Shown: positions 22,698 through 33,546 of the stretch, one piece after another
How the letters are laid out: the number at the start of each line of letters is the position of its first letter
Position numbering within the stretch: the stretch's first letter is position 1
From: Hygrophila difformis
Taxonomy: Eukaryota; Streptophyta; Magnoliopsida; Lamiales; Acanthaceae
NCBI GenBank assembly: GCA_030278955.1
Contig: JAOANR010000014.1
Coordinates: 39,073,453 to 39,137,452 of the forward strand
DNA length: 64,000 nt
Reading direction: 5' to 3'
Position numbers and translations under genes: made by a program
The notes under the pieces: model-generated
Databases searched by the model: none
What the model saw: the letters and a program-made list of their open reading frames with translations, nothing else
What the model was told of the DNA's origin: nothing

Positions 22698-23197
22698 ACA
22701 CTCGGTTGATGATGTGACAGGCATTGTTAATAGCTTCCGCCCAAAATCTTTTGCTCATTGAACTGGTGTGAAGCATTGATCTGGCCATCTCTTGCAATAT
22801 TTGGTTCTTCCTTTCAGCAACACCATTTTGCTGTGGTGTTTTGGGGGCTGAGTATTCATGAGTGATTCCATTGTCGTCGCAATAACGATCGAACGACTGG
22901 TTCTCAAATTCGTTGCCATGATCGGTTCGGATTCGTGCAATCTTCCTTTGCTTCTCATTCATGTCTTTTACTCAGAGCCTCAAAGTACTCAAAAATCTCA
23001 TCTTTTGACCTAAGAAAGAAAACCCAATAATATCTAGAGAAATCATCAACGCATACTAAAATGTACCTTTTACCATTTAAGTTCTCCACTTCGGTTGGAC
23101 CCATAAGATCCATGTGAATCAGGTCGAGGCATTCTTTTGTTTTTGATCTGGTTTGCTTTCCTTTGGCGCAATCTCTGCAGATGGTTTGGTCGTTCTT
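22698..23197 (-). pseudogene. Copia 2 integrase core, broken
   Basis: ORF 22687-22962 has RIRTDHGNEFENQSFDRYC and PQQNGVAERKNQ, the second and third parts of the DD35E core. The more N-terminal part with the first Asp is read between about 22965 and 23197 in a different frame. A TAG near 23198 separates it from the protease ORF. It cannot yield active integrase. Confidence 0.85.
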
Positions 23198-25090
23198 CTA
23201 TAGTTGCGGTAACCCGCGAACAACATTCGAATTACTCAGCTTATACAATGACTGAAAATTAAGGTGTCCAAGTCTCTTATGCCATAGAGTAGTCTGATCA
23301 TCTTTAGTCAGTAGAACCCGTGGAATGTCATCCTTTAAGATGTAACAATTATTCTTGCTACGGCCTCCCATCATGATAATCTCATTTTGATCATTATATA
23401 CTATGCATGTGTGTTTAGTAAACTTAACCACTAAATCTTCATCACAAAGTTGACTAATAGAGATAAGATTAGTAGTAAGACCATTTACATAGTAAATTCT
23501 AGAAAGTTTAGAAAGAGTATTATCCTTAGATTTATCATAACCCGCAATTTTGCTTCGAGTACCATCACCATACATGACGGCTCCGAAATCCTTCTCAGTA
23601 AAGTCCTTTAAGACTTCTTTCTTTCCCGTCATATGCCTTGAACATCCCGAATCAAAATACCATTTTTCGTTTCGATGTTGTTCCTGCACCGAAAGAACTA
23701 CAAAACAAGCAGAATCTTTATTATTAGTTTTACCTTTAGGTATCCATGCCTTCTGCATTTTGAATTTCTTTGGAAGCTCTTGATCAGGCCATACGACTGG
23801 TCTACCATTCATAAGATCTCTTAGAATCCGCATGCATGTTTCAGCGGTGTGTCCAGGCAAATTGCAGTACAGGCAGCCTTTCCGTCGTTTGGACGACTTT
23901 CCAACAAACTCTTCAGGTGGTGCATCAGTAGTTGAAGTGAGGAAGCCTCCACTTGTAAACTTTGTTTTGCTAGAAGTGCTTTGCTTCTTATAGCCTAAAC
24001 CTGTTTGATCTCCAACACGTTTTCCCAAAGATAAAACTTCATCAAGTTGATTTTTACCTTTAGATACCTTTTGAAGTTCATAGTTCTTTGCTTTGAGATC
24101 ATCAAGCTCTTTCTCCATATCATGAATTCTGCCTTTAAGAGTATTGTTTGCCTTTTGCAAGTCTTCATTCTTTTCAACCTCAAGATCATAAGCAATTCCG
24201 ACGTTTGCCAGTTGCCCTAACAACTTCTTGTTTTCCTGAACAACAACCTCGAAATCCTCTTTAAGCTTATTGTAGTCAGCAAGTAGTTGATCATACTCAT
24301 CATCGCTTTCACCTGAATCATAAGCATTATTGTTAGGTGAAAAACATATTGACTTGACAATACCTTTTATAGTAGGACTGGTTTCTCTTAGAGTGAATGC
24401 GACGACTTCATCAAAATCTGAAATCTGTGCTTCAGTAGTTCTGTCATCGTCCTGATCACATAGAGTAGCCTGCAGTGCCTTCTTTTCTCTCATTTCTTTC
24501 CTTTTGGCTGTAGCACATTCAGATCGAACATGTCCTTTGCCTCCACATTCATAATAGATCACTGAGGCAAACTTATCCGGCTTGTCATAGTCTTTCTTCT
24601 TGTTGTTGGAACGATCAGCTTTGCTGCTATCATTTCTTTTGAAATCTCTGCGAGGTTGTTTGTCCGTCGTCTGAACAGCGTTGGAACTACGACCTTGTTG
24701 TTTGTAGAACTGCTTTACACGTTTGTCTTGCAACATCTTTGCAACTTTTCTGGAACTGTAAGATACATCATCTTCAGAAGAGTTTCCAGAATCTTCTTCT
24801 TCCACATTGAGGGCAATGTTCCTTGACGATTCTTCTTCGAGGTGGTTCATTTTATAAGTTTGAAGAATTCCTACTAGACCATCCAAGGTAATAGTGTTCA
24901 ACTTATCCAATTCTTCCAATGTAGCAACCTTCGGGGCATACTTCTTGGTGAGAGTCCTCAATATCTTTCGAACTAATTTTTGATTATCATAAATCAATCC
25001 CAAGGAATAGGCTTGATTTACAATGTCTTTGAACCTCCCGTAATAGGTTGAGATCGATTCATCCTTGTTCATCTTCAGATTCTCGAACAT
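23198..25090 (-). pseudogene. Copia 2 gag C-terminal part, protease, integrase zinc region
   Basis: A 630-residue frame. It starts in the gag core (MFENLKMNKDESISTYYGRF) and then has a degenerate first knuckle (YYECGGKGHVRSEC, with Tyr where the first Cys is expected). A coiled coil follows at about residues 265-355, then a second knuckle (CLYCNLPGHTAETC), protease WYFDSGCSRHM and the integrase N-terminal zinc region (LWHKRLGHLNF). It stops at TAG before the integrase core. Coiled coil plus late knuckle is typical of the SIRE/Maximus group. Confidence 0.88.
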
Positions 25091-25102
25091 GGTCTCAATT
25101 CG

Positions 25103-25495
25103 CTATAACTTGGTAGCTCGAACATCCTCAGAACCTTCATACATCACCTCTAGGGTTTTCCATGCGTCATGAGCTAACGTGTGGTTGGTGACTAGTTGGA
25201 ACTGCGTCTCGTCCATAGCACTAAAAATTGCGTTAATGGCCGTATAGTTTCCTTTCTTGGCATCTTTTTCAGCTTGAGTGTATGTAGCCTTGGTTGCTGG
25301 CCGACTACCAGGTGGTTCTGTGGAACCTTCAGCTGCAGCTCGCGGTCGAGTGGGTGGTTGCCAGGCTGTCTCGACTGCATCCCATACTTCATCTCCAAGG
25401 GCCATTAGATGAATCTTCATCCGAGTTCTCCAATATCTGTAGTTAGTGCCTTCGAACAATGGTGGTCCTGAAAGTGATGCGCCTTCTCTATTCAT
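25103..25495 (-). pseudogene. Copia 2 gag N-terminus
   Basis: This 130-residue ORF starts at ATG (MNREGASLSGPPLFEGTNYR) and gives the usual copia gag opening (YRYWRTRMKIHLMALGDEVWDAV). It ends in TAG at 25103-25105, in the same frame as the ORF starting at 25090, so a single nonsense change splits gag. Confidence 0.85.
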
Positions 25496-25550
25496 CTTTC
25501 CAAGAATTCCAAGATTTCTTCAAATCGCCTCTAATACGTCAGAGTCTGCC

Positions 25551-25562
25551 GCTCTGATACCA
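25551..25562 (-). promoter_or_regulatory. Primer-binding site, initiator-Met tRNA, copia 2
   Basis: The minus strand reads TGGTATCAGAGCGGCAG just inside the 5' LTR. Confidence 0.9.
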
Positions 25563-25564
25563 AG

Positions 25565-26388
25565 TGTTGGACCCAGATTACGTGAAAATCTTGAATTTAG
25601 TGTGGTCGTTGAGCGGTGATTAAAACTACGTGTGAACGATAGTGTGTGCAAATCAGTGTACGCAGCAGAAAGTAAAGACACATAATTTGGTAACCCAGTT
25701 AGCCTTCGGCCTATGTCTGGGGGATTCCAATCCAGGATCGTAAACTAACACTCAAAAATCCTAGACCTAAAAGATTACACAATCAAAACAGATTCTGTTA
25801 CCAAGACTTCCCTGCTTGTAGAATGATCGTGGTCAGGACTCCCCCACAACTACGATCACTAGACAGCTCGTCCAATCTTGTTTCTCTGATTGTTTGAATC
25901 CTCAGATCTTGAAACTCTGGTGCAGCAGATTGTCTGAATTCATCCTTCAGATCTCCTTTGAGTTCCTTCGCAAGGCAACTCTAAATTCGTTGAATGAAAA
26001 GATTTGTTCAACAAGAATGCTTGTTGAATCGGTGTAGCACAGACCTCAATGATTGAAATGATCTTCAAATTTGAAGAACACTCATCAAAGGATTTTTCTA
26101 ACTCTCTCAAGAAAATAGAACTATCAAGTCTAGAGAGAAAAACCGACTCAAGTGGGTAATGTTTGTAAAAGTGAAAGTTACAACTCGATAAAATCAAAAC
26201 CTACATACAGAGAGTCTAAACACAGGTATATATACTCAGAAGTACGAATTAGACTCTCCTGAGTCGGTTAGACACGCGCACAGAAAAAGAAACTGTCGCA
26301 CATGTGTAACTGCTCCGATCGTTTTGTCGTGGTTTCAACAACCATGGAACTACCTCATCTGCACAAGAGCACGTTAATAATAACAACA
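25565..26388 (-). repeat. 5' LTR of copia 2
   Basis: It is 824 bp. By eye about 20-25 substitutions, mostly C/T and G/A transitions, and a few indels separate it from the 3' LTR, roughly 3 percent. Confidence 0.9.
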
Positions 26389-26819
26389 CTCAAGATAATG
26401 AAGACCAATTGTGATATATAATGCGTACAAATGAATGGTTGGTGTTTTTTAATGGGTTGGATAACCTCAATGTGGAAGGGCTCAATGCGAACCAAGTAGA
26501 AACTATGTACATCATCCCAGTGAAAAATGGTTCATTTGGCCCGCTAGAGTCATTTTTTAGAGTAGTGATGTATAATGGCAGCCTTCAAACATTTATTAAA
26601 ATAGTGTGTTATATGTGGGGACTCCAGATTTGCCACGGTATATGTAAAATGTGATATACTTCGGCCATATCAGCAACCTCATGCTAATTACATAATTAGG
26701 ACCGAATTGAAAAAAATTAACAAACGTAGAGGACTATATGAAGCAAAAAATTAATAACGGACTGATTTGGACATTTTAAAAAGAAAAAGGAATAAAAAAT
26801 CATTTTTTCCAACAGTGTT

Positions 26820-27177
26820 GTAAGGACTGAGCAGGAAAATCTAAAAAACAAGACCAGAATTTTGCATGTAAGAAAATCCCAGTCGACTAATTCTGGCGAC
26901 GCTTGGCGGTGAGTGTTAGAGACCTCTCGCCAACTGTTAGTCTGTTACTCTGAACAGAATTTTCCCTTAAATCCACTTTCCCAACAAAAGTGAAAAAAAA
27001 CCAAAACTATGTCCAAAGATGACCGTCGCCCGTCAGGACAGCCCCGGACACGTGTGCAATCGATCACTTTAAAGACGGAAACCAGGGAATAAAATCTTAA
27101 GGACTCGAGAATTAACACCTGGGCTCCTTGTAAAGTCTCAAGATTAATTTTTTTTTGGCGTTATTGTGTCGTGTATA
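26820..27177. other. Upstream region of the first GT47 gene
   Basis: Noncoding sequence between the foldback element and the gene start. I see no convincing TATA box; the core promoter is not assigned. Confidence 0.5.
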
Positions 27178-29396
27178 ATGGAGGCGTCCTTCCGGAAAAG
27201 GCTGCCGCCGTATGCGTCTTCGCTGTCGCCGTTGCCGGCGGCGACCTGCATTTTGTCGTTTATGTGGCCGTTGATGGCTGCTCTGGGGCTGACGGCGGTT
27301 CTGTTCCTGACTCCGAATACGGTGAATCGGCTGTTTGGTCCTAACTTGGGTTCGGCTTTTAGTGGCCACGGTAATTACGCCGTCGTGTCTCCACCGGCGC
27401 CGCTTGCGGCGGAGTCACATGTAAGTACGCGCCTTGTGCGTTTTTTCTCTTATACAAGAGTGAAGAGTTACATTTTTGGCCAAATTCTTGCAGTGTTTGT
27501 TATCTTCTTATCACCGCAGATGAAGGGAAGAAAAAATTGAATCTTTAGTTCATATGATCATCTTTAATTACTGCAGTGGGTACAGTTTTTCTTATCACTA
27601 ATTTCTTTTATTGTCAAAAAACAATCCTTCAAACCAGGCGGAGAGGAAAACGGTGGATTCAGTAAATTCAACAAATCAATCCAACTTTTCATACCCATTA
27701 GCCCCAGAATTCAACAATTCATCAACAACCTTGGACTTCGTGGAGGCCAATCTGCAGCTAGCACGAGGTGCAATTAGAAATGCCAAACAGTGCGTAAATG
27801 GGACACACGATCCTGATTACGTCCCGACAGGCCCTGTCTATAGGAACTCCTCGGCTTTCCACAGGTTTGGATCATCAACCATCAATGTAACTTCTTATTC
27901 TGTAATTAATTCATCGTATTACTTCTGCAATTGCTCGTTGGAATTTCAGGAGTTACCTGGAAATGGAAAGGCATTTCAAGGTATACGTTTACGAAGAAGG
28001 GGAGCAGCCGATTTTCCACAACGGTCCCGCCGGGAGTATATATTCCGTAGAGGGACACTTCATTTACCAATTGTCGCTTTCGAGGTTTCGGACAAGGGAT
28101 CCCGACAGAGCACACGTGTACTTCTTGCCGTTCAGCGTTGCATCCATTGTTCGCTACATATACGATGAGGTTATCCATGATAATGCGTGGCGGCCGTTGA
28201 AGGGGCCAGTCGAGGACTACATTAGACTCGTCGGACAAAAGTATCCCTTTTGGAATCGGAGTCATGGATACGATCATTTCATGCTCTCTTGCCACGATTG
28301 GGTATGTAATAACTCACGGTTTGATCATATACTTCCTCCCTCTTGTTATGTTTATTACCTTTGATTTGATAATGTGCTACTACTATTCACACTCTTGTTA
28401 AGTTTATTACGTTTGTTTGTTTGATAGTGTGCTACTATTCACACAAAATTTCACTTAATGTTTTATAATAATTATACAAGTTTAAATATGGCCAAATGAA
28501 ATCTTGTTAAATTTGTCTTGTATTGTAGTTTTTAAATATCGAACTCGTCTTGTAGTTTTTAAATATTAAACTTTTAGAATTTTTTACTTGTACCGAATTT
28601 GAGCTATTAATAATTTAAAATATGCAGTGAACTAAGTGAAAAGCGAGACATAATGAGTCGACGGAGGTAATATGTATAAATGAGAGATTTGATTTGAGTG
28701 TTTTGTTTTTTTTGTTTCCAGGGCCCTGAAATATCGAGAGCTCATTCTTATTTGTTTAAGAATTCAATTCGAGCATTGTGTAATGCCAATACTTCGGAAG
28801 GATTTAAGCCCTCTAAAGATGTGTCGATCCCGGAAATTAATCTCCTAGGCGGTAGAATGGATGGGTTACTGTATGGGCCGTCGCCCTCAAAGCGGCCGAT
28901 TCTCGTGTTCTTTGCGGGAGGACTTCACGGTCCCATTAGGCCGATTCTTCTAGAGCATTGGGAGAACAAAGATCCCGACATTCAAATTCACAAGTATCTC
29001 CCGAAAGGTGTCTCTTATTACACCATGTTAAGGAAGAGTAGGTATTGCATTTGTCCTAGTGGTTATGAGGTTGCGAGCCCAAGAATGGTGGAAGCTCTAT
29101 ATACCGGGTGTGTTCCCGTGCTTATTAAGGATCACTATGTACCTCCATTCAGCGACGTGTTGAATTGGAAGTCGTTCTCCGTGGAGATTCCTGTGGCTGA
29201 GATTCCGAATCTGAAGAAGATTCTGACAGGGATCTCGTCGAGGCAGTACATACGGATGCAGAGGAGGGGTTTGCTTGCAAGGCGGCATTTTGAGATCAAT
29301 TTACCTCCGAAGAGGTACGATGTTTTCCATATGATACTTCATTCCGTTTGGTTGAGAAGACTGAATATTCGTTTGCGCGATTTTGAGGATCTATGA
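27178..29396 (+). CDS. GT47 exostosin-family glycosyltransferase (gene A), 4 exons
   Basis: Predicted Golgi type II membrane glycosyltransferase of the plant exostosin-like GT47 family, which builds cell-wall polysaccharides. The substrate cannot be read from sequence. Exons by GT-AG junctions: 27178-27420, 27638-27864, 27950-28301, 28722-29396, giving 498 residues with no internal stop. A signal anchor lies at about residues 27-46 (CILSFMWPLMAALGLTAVLF). The stem is variable and the exostosin domain runs from about residue 155: FKVYVYEEGEQP, FMLSCHDW at the exon 3/4 junction, CNANTSEGF and CICPSGYEVASPRMVEAL. Length and domain order are normal. I chose the ATG at 27178 because the upstream in-frame codons lie in A/T-rich leader. 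Intron 3 contains a Stowaway MITE. Confidence 0.9.
28332..28667 (+). mobile_element. Stowaway-type MITE in intron 3 of GT47 gene A
   Basis: It is 336 bp, starts CTTCCTCCCTC, ends GACGGAGG and is flanked by TA. It contains segments (ATCTTGTTARATTTGTCTTG type) shared with the elements at 57896, 59078 and 59430. Confidence 0.65.
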
Positions 29397-29628
29397 CGCC
29401 TTTCTTCGCATATTTCTGTTTGCTTGTATTGATGATCTTCAAAGTGTTGTAGATTATAGGATGGGAAAAACAAAACAAAACATGTCTAAATGAAATCTAG
29501 GACAGCAGGACACAGTTTTATGATGACTCCAAAAAACATTCTCAGTACTATGCAACTATGTTACTGCAATCCTGTGTAGTATTACTAATGTAATGAACAA
29601 TCCCATCTTGCAAAAATAAAATCGATCC
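29397..29628. other. Shared 3' intergenic region of the convergent GT47 genes
   Basis: Only 232 bp separate the two stop codons. It must hold both 3' UTR ends. AATAAA-like signals are present at about 29615-29620 on the plus strand. Transcripts may overlap tail to tail. Confidence 0.6.
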
Positions 29629-31297
29629 TCATTGCGTGCCGTGAAGCTTGACATTGATTCTTCTAAGCCATATGGAATGGAGTATCATGTGGAATACATC
29701 GTATCGTTTAGGAGGGAAATTAACCTCAAAGTGCCTTCTCACCAAGAGCCCCGTCCTTTGCATCTCGATGTACTCACCAGCAGGAATAGCCGTCAAAATT
29801 TTCTTCAGGTCGGGAATTTGATTCACCTGAACATCCACGGAGAACGTACTCCAATCCAAGACATCGTCGAAGGGTTTTGCATAATGGTCCTTGAGCAGCA
29901 CGGGAACACATCCCATATAAAGAGCTTCGACCATTCTCGGACTGGCAACCTCCCAGCCACTCGGACAAATACAGTATTTACTCTTCTTGAACATGCCGTA
30001 GTAGGACAAGTGTTTGGGCAAATACTCGTGGATTTGCACGTCTGGATCTTTATTATCCTTCCAGTGATTCATGAGGACCTCCCTTATGTAGCCATGGACG
30101 CCGCCAGCATAGAATACCAATATGGATCGCTCGGATGCTGGCGGTCCGCCTATCAAGCCATCCATAGTTCCGTCAGGTAAGTATATTTCCGGCATCGACA
30201 CATCAATGGATGGCTTGAACCCTTCCGAAGTATTTGCATTACAGAGTACTCTGATTGAGTTCTCGTATAAATGTGGCACCCCATGGGAGATTGTCGGAGC
30301 CTGTGATGATGTCTCATCGATCAAACCTTAAAAACAGAGAAGCAACCAAATACTACTATGTAATAACAAGTGCTGAACAGATTGCATTATACACAATTAC
30401 CCAATCGTGGCAAGCGAGCATGAAATGATCGCGCCCTGAAGTCCGATTCCAGTAAGGATACTTCATGGAAATGAGCTCAATGTAGTCCCGGGCGATGTTC
30501 TGCAACGGACTCCACGCTCGATTGTGGATCACATACGCAAATGTCGCAATGGACTGAACGCTCAACGGGACGAAGAAAACGAGGGCCTTTAGGGGATCCC
30601 TGGTGCGGAACTTGCTGATCTCAATCTGGTGCATTAGAATGCCTTCGATCCCTAAAATCCCAGAGCTTTTGCTGTAATGGAACAGTGGCGGTTCTCCATC
30701 CTCGTACACGTAAATCCTCAACAGTTTCTCCATTTCCAGGTAGCTCCTGCATATCGTGGAATGAATCAAACAAAACTTGTCTGAATTAAGAATATTCCTG
30801 TCTTCCATCAGACAGATCGGTTTGGGAGCGAATCAAATCAATCGGAACCTGTGGAAAGCAAACGCATTCCTGTAGAATTCACCCGTGGGGACGTAATCTG
30901 GATCGTACGAGGATTCATTGTTATTCTGAGCTTCCAGGATGGATGCTCGAGCTCGAGCCAGACAAGCCTCCGCCGTGTCGAGATCAGGCTTTTTGGCTTC
31001 TTTCGGCTACATTATAAAAATTTCTCAATTTAACTCTCAACTGATGAATACATAAATGGGCAAAGAAATAGTACTAATAATAAAAATTACCTGCGGCTTT
31101 ACCGGCGAATGAGAACGATCATCTGCGGCGGCGGCGGCAACAGGAGGAGCAGGAGGTCCGGGACTAGAGGGCGGCGCCGGAAGAGGGAGAGAAGTGGCAG
31201 AAGGCTTCTGGTTGAAAATAAGCAGAAGCCCAGATAGCAAAATCAAAGGAATCACCACAAAATACACAAGTTTTGAAGAAGAGGGATTATTAGCCAT
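29629..31297 (-). CDS. GT47 exostosin-family glycosyltransferase (gene B), 4 exons
   Basis: Paralogue of gene A on the opposite strand with the same exon plan and intron phases (0, 2, 0). Exons in coding order: 31297-31091, 31006-30849, 30746-30401, 30300-29629, giving 460 residues without internal stops. Start ATG is at 31297 (MANNPSSSKLVYFVV). The signal anchor at about residues 9-27 (LVYFVVIPLILLSGLLLIF) is followed by a Pro/Ala-rich stem. The exostosin domain has LRIYVYEDGEPP, FMLACHDW, CNANTSEGF and CICPSGWEVASPRMVEAL. The exon 4 acceptor was set by homology with gene A (CHDW then APTIS); an alternative AG lies about 25 bases upstream. It is probably a Golgi cell-wall enzyme; substrate unknown. 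Confidence 0.9.
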
Positions 31298-31972
31298 AGG
31301 TGTGTTTAGTCTTGTCCTTTGGCTTTTCTTCAAAATCCTCTCTGGTTTTCTGTCTGCTTTAGTTTGATTTGGTAATTTGAAATTAGATACTAAGCTTGAT
31401 CATCAAAGGAGAAGGATGAAGACGAGTTGGGTGTTAATGTCAAATCCTCGATTGAAGAGAAGTTTCAGCTTACCCTCATTAGTAGTATAGTAGGAGTACA
31501 TATTATTATCACCATTCCCGGGGAATCTAACAGTGCAAAAGCAGCGAAGTTTACCTAAAAAGATGGATACAAACATCGGAAAGGAATTTTAAACCGTTAG
31601 AAGCTTCATTATATTTAAGCTTCCTAAATAATCCTCCACACTTTAAAATCAACTTGCCTAATTGGCAAAAGAAACTCTGTTTATTTACTGTAAGAATAAT
31701 AAAATGAATATAGAGAGTAATCGTTAGCGTGACGTGGAAGGCCCGGCGCACGTCATACTGCGGGAGCAGAGGCCGCCGCAAGACCGTAGAGGCTAGTGTG
31801 ACGTGTCATGGGCATGGGTACTAGTAGTAGTTTTTGGTAGAGACAGATATGATGTCCAATTAAGACCTTTTCCATGGCCTGTACAAAATTAGCAAATTAA
31901 ACCACTTTCCTCGATCAGTATGAACTAGACTAGATTGTGATGTGTTGTTTATTGTGTGGCAAACTAAACAAC
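31298..31972. other. Upstream region of GT47 gene B, no other gene
   Basis: Noncoding sequence with 5' UTR and promoter of gene B (minus strand). The promoter is not resolved. It ends at the TSD (ACAAC, 31968-31972) of the next element. Confidence 0.5.
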
Positions 31973-32996
31973 TGTTAGGTCCACGGATCCAGCAAGATAG
32001 AAAACTTTATGCAGTGGTTCACTGTAAGTGTTTGAACACAGACAATGAACAAACAGATTACGATATCAGTGTAAACTTAAGCACAGCGGAATGAATAAGC
32101 GCATAAAGTAAACAAACAACACAAAGAGTTGTTGACCCAGTTCGGCCTTCGGCCTACGTCTGGGGGATGCCAATCCAGGAGATTATTTCACTATGTGTAT
32201 CAACAATGGTTTACAACCACACACAGTAGATGAAATAACTTGAATGCCTTCACTCCGAACTCCAGGCGGATAGTTGTGATGACCAGCTGCTCTCTCCAGC
32301 TCTGGTATAGGCTTCCCACCTATTTCAACTCCCCAAAGCTAACCCACTTTGAGTTTCCCCTGAAGTAACATGTGAAGCACCTCTCCTTGTTGAGTAGAAT
32401 AAATGTGTTAAAGTCTTCTTCCTGGTTTCGCCTTAAGCACTCTCCTTAAATGTGTCTCAGCTTCACTTGAAGGAACTGAAGAACAATTAGAAACTGGAGT
32501 GCTCAAGACTTGGTTCAATCTTACAGCAAATGGTGGATTCTGTGAACACAAGGCTGAAGATTGAAGTGGCTTCTCTCTAAGTTGTCCTGAAAGCTTGGAT
32601 GAGTTTCAGAGTGTTTCAAGAATGATAATGGTGAGAAGTGTTTCTCCCAAGCTTCAGCAAATCCATTTAATCAGTAGCTCCCAACAGACAGATTTGAATT
32701 CCATACCATTTTGGGAAAGAGCTGTTGGGAGAGTTCAGTCCACAGATTTGAATTCCTTTCCAATTTGGGAAAGAGCTGTTAGACACAGGCAGCTGTCTGC
32801 AAGTTTCCCTTTTCTGATCTGGGGAAGAATCCTTACATAGAAATGTTAGCATACAATCTTCCCAGATAAGGAAATAGCTGTTGGAGCTGGATATGGCTGG
32901 CATTCTCTCAAACTTCATCCATTTTGCACAAGTTGCCTGCTGCCATGGTGGTTCAATCATCGGTGTTGAACTTCCGTCAAAACACAGGACCCAACA
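31973..32996 (-). repeat. 3' LTR of the gag-only element
   Basis: It is 1,024 bp, from TGTTAGG to CCCAACA. It contains CCCAGTTCGGCCTTCGGCCT plus GTCTGGGGG (about 32138-32166), the same motif as in copia 2 LTRs. Just inside lies ATCTCCCCCTTTTTGAC, the complement of the polypurine tract. Confidence 0.92.
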
Positions 32997-33510
32997 ATCT
33001 CCCCCTTTTTGACAGGAAGTGAGCCAGGACACAAATACAACCGATGATGAGCTAAACAAGAATACATGAAATAGAAAAGCATCCTATTTACCCAACCACC
33101 ATTTACATTTCCCAAAAAGAATAGCTCTTTACAAAATATGACAATGTCAACATAGAGCTTGTACATTCAAATCACAAGGGGAAATATCCAGCAAACAGTT
33201 CGCAAACACTAGCAACTAAACGTCAACAGTTCATAAGCCATATATCGAAACGAGATTAGAGTTAGAAAGATATTGACTCAATGAACAGCAAACAGTTACC
33301 AATCTCCAGAGGTGTTCAGTTCAGCTTGTTGAATTTGATCTCTCCCCCTCTGGATCACTTTTACTGGCAAAAATCATTTTGACTCAATGAACAGGTCCAG
33401 TAAGCCTCTTTTGATCTCCCCCTATCAAATATAATTCCTGCACCCCAAATCATTAGTAAATAAACATATTGAACAAGTTTTAGGTTAGGAATTTGAACCA
33501 TTTACACAAT

Positions 33511-33530
33511 GGGGGGGGGGGGGGGGGGGG
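33511..33530. repeat. Homopolymer of 20 G
   Basis: An uninterrupted run of 20 G between the gag stop and the 3' end of the gag-only element (poly-C in element sense). The length may be uncertain because such runs sequence poorly. Confidence 0.9.
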
Positions 33531-33546
33531 ATCCGGTCAACTTCAT

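Larger units (their letters stand above)
17661..26388 (-). mobile_element. Ty1-copia LTR retrotransposon 2, SIRE/Maximus-like, defective
   Basis: An 8.7-kb minus-strand element with LTRs 17661-18476 and 25565-26388 and a perfect 5-bp TSD CTCAA (17656-17660 and 26389-26393). On the minus strand: PBS, gag, protease, integrase, RT, RNase H, then an extra ORF region before the polypurine tract. The long gag with coiled coil, WYFDSGCSRHMTG protease and a post-pol ORF are features of the SIRE/Maximus group. It is inactivated by two TAG codons (25103-25105 and about 23198), a frameshift near 22965 and a hAT insertion. Confidence 0.92.
17185..26810. mobile_element. Foldback Mutator-like element 1, split by copia 2
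   Basis: The left arm (17185-17655) and right arm (26394-26810) are long inverted repeats, about 80 percent alike by eye, both starting GGAAAAAA at the outer ends. The 9-bp direct repeat AACAGTGTT flanks the whole (17176-17184 and 26811-26819), the TSD length typical of Mutator-like elements. Without the copia insertion the element would be about 890 bp and almost entirely palindromic. It encodes no transposase, so it is nonautonomous. Confidence 0.85.
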
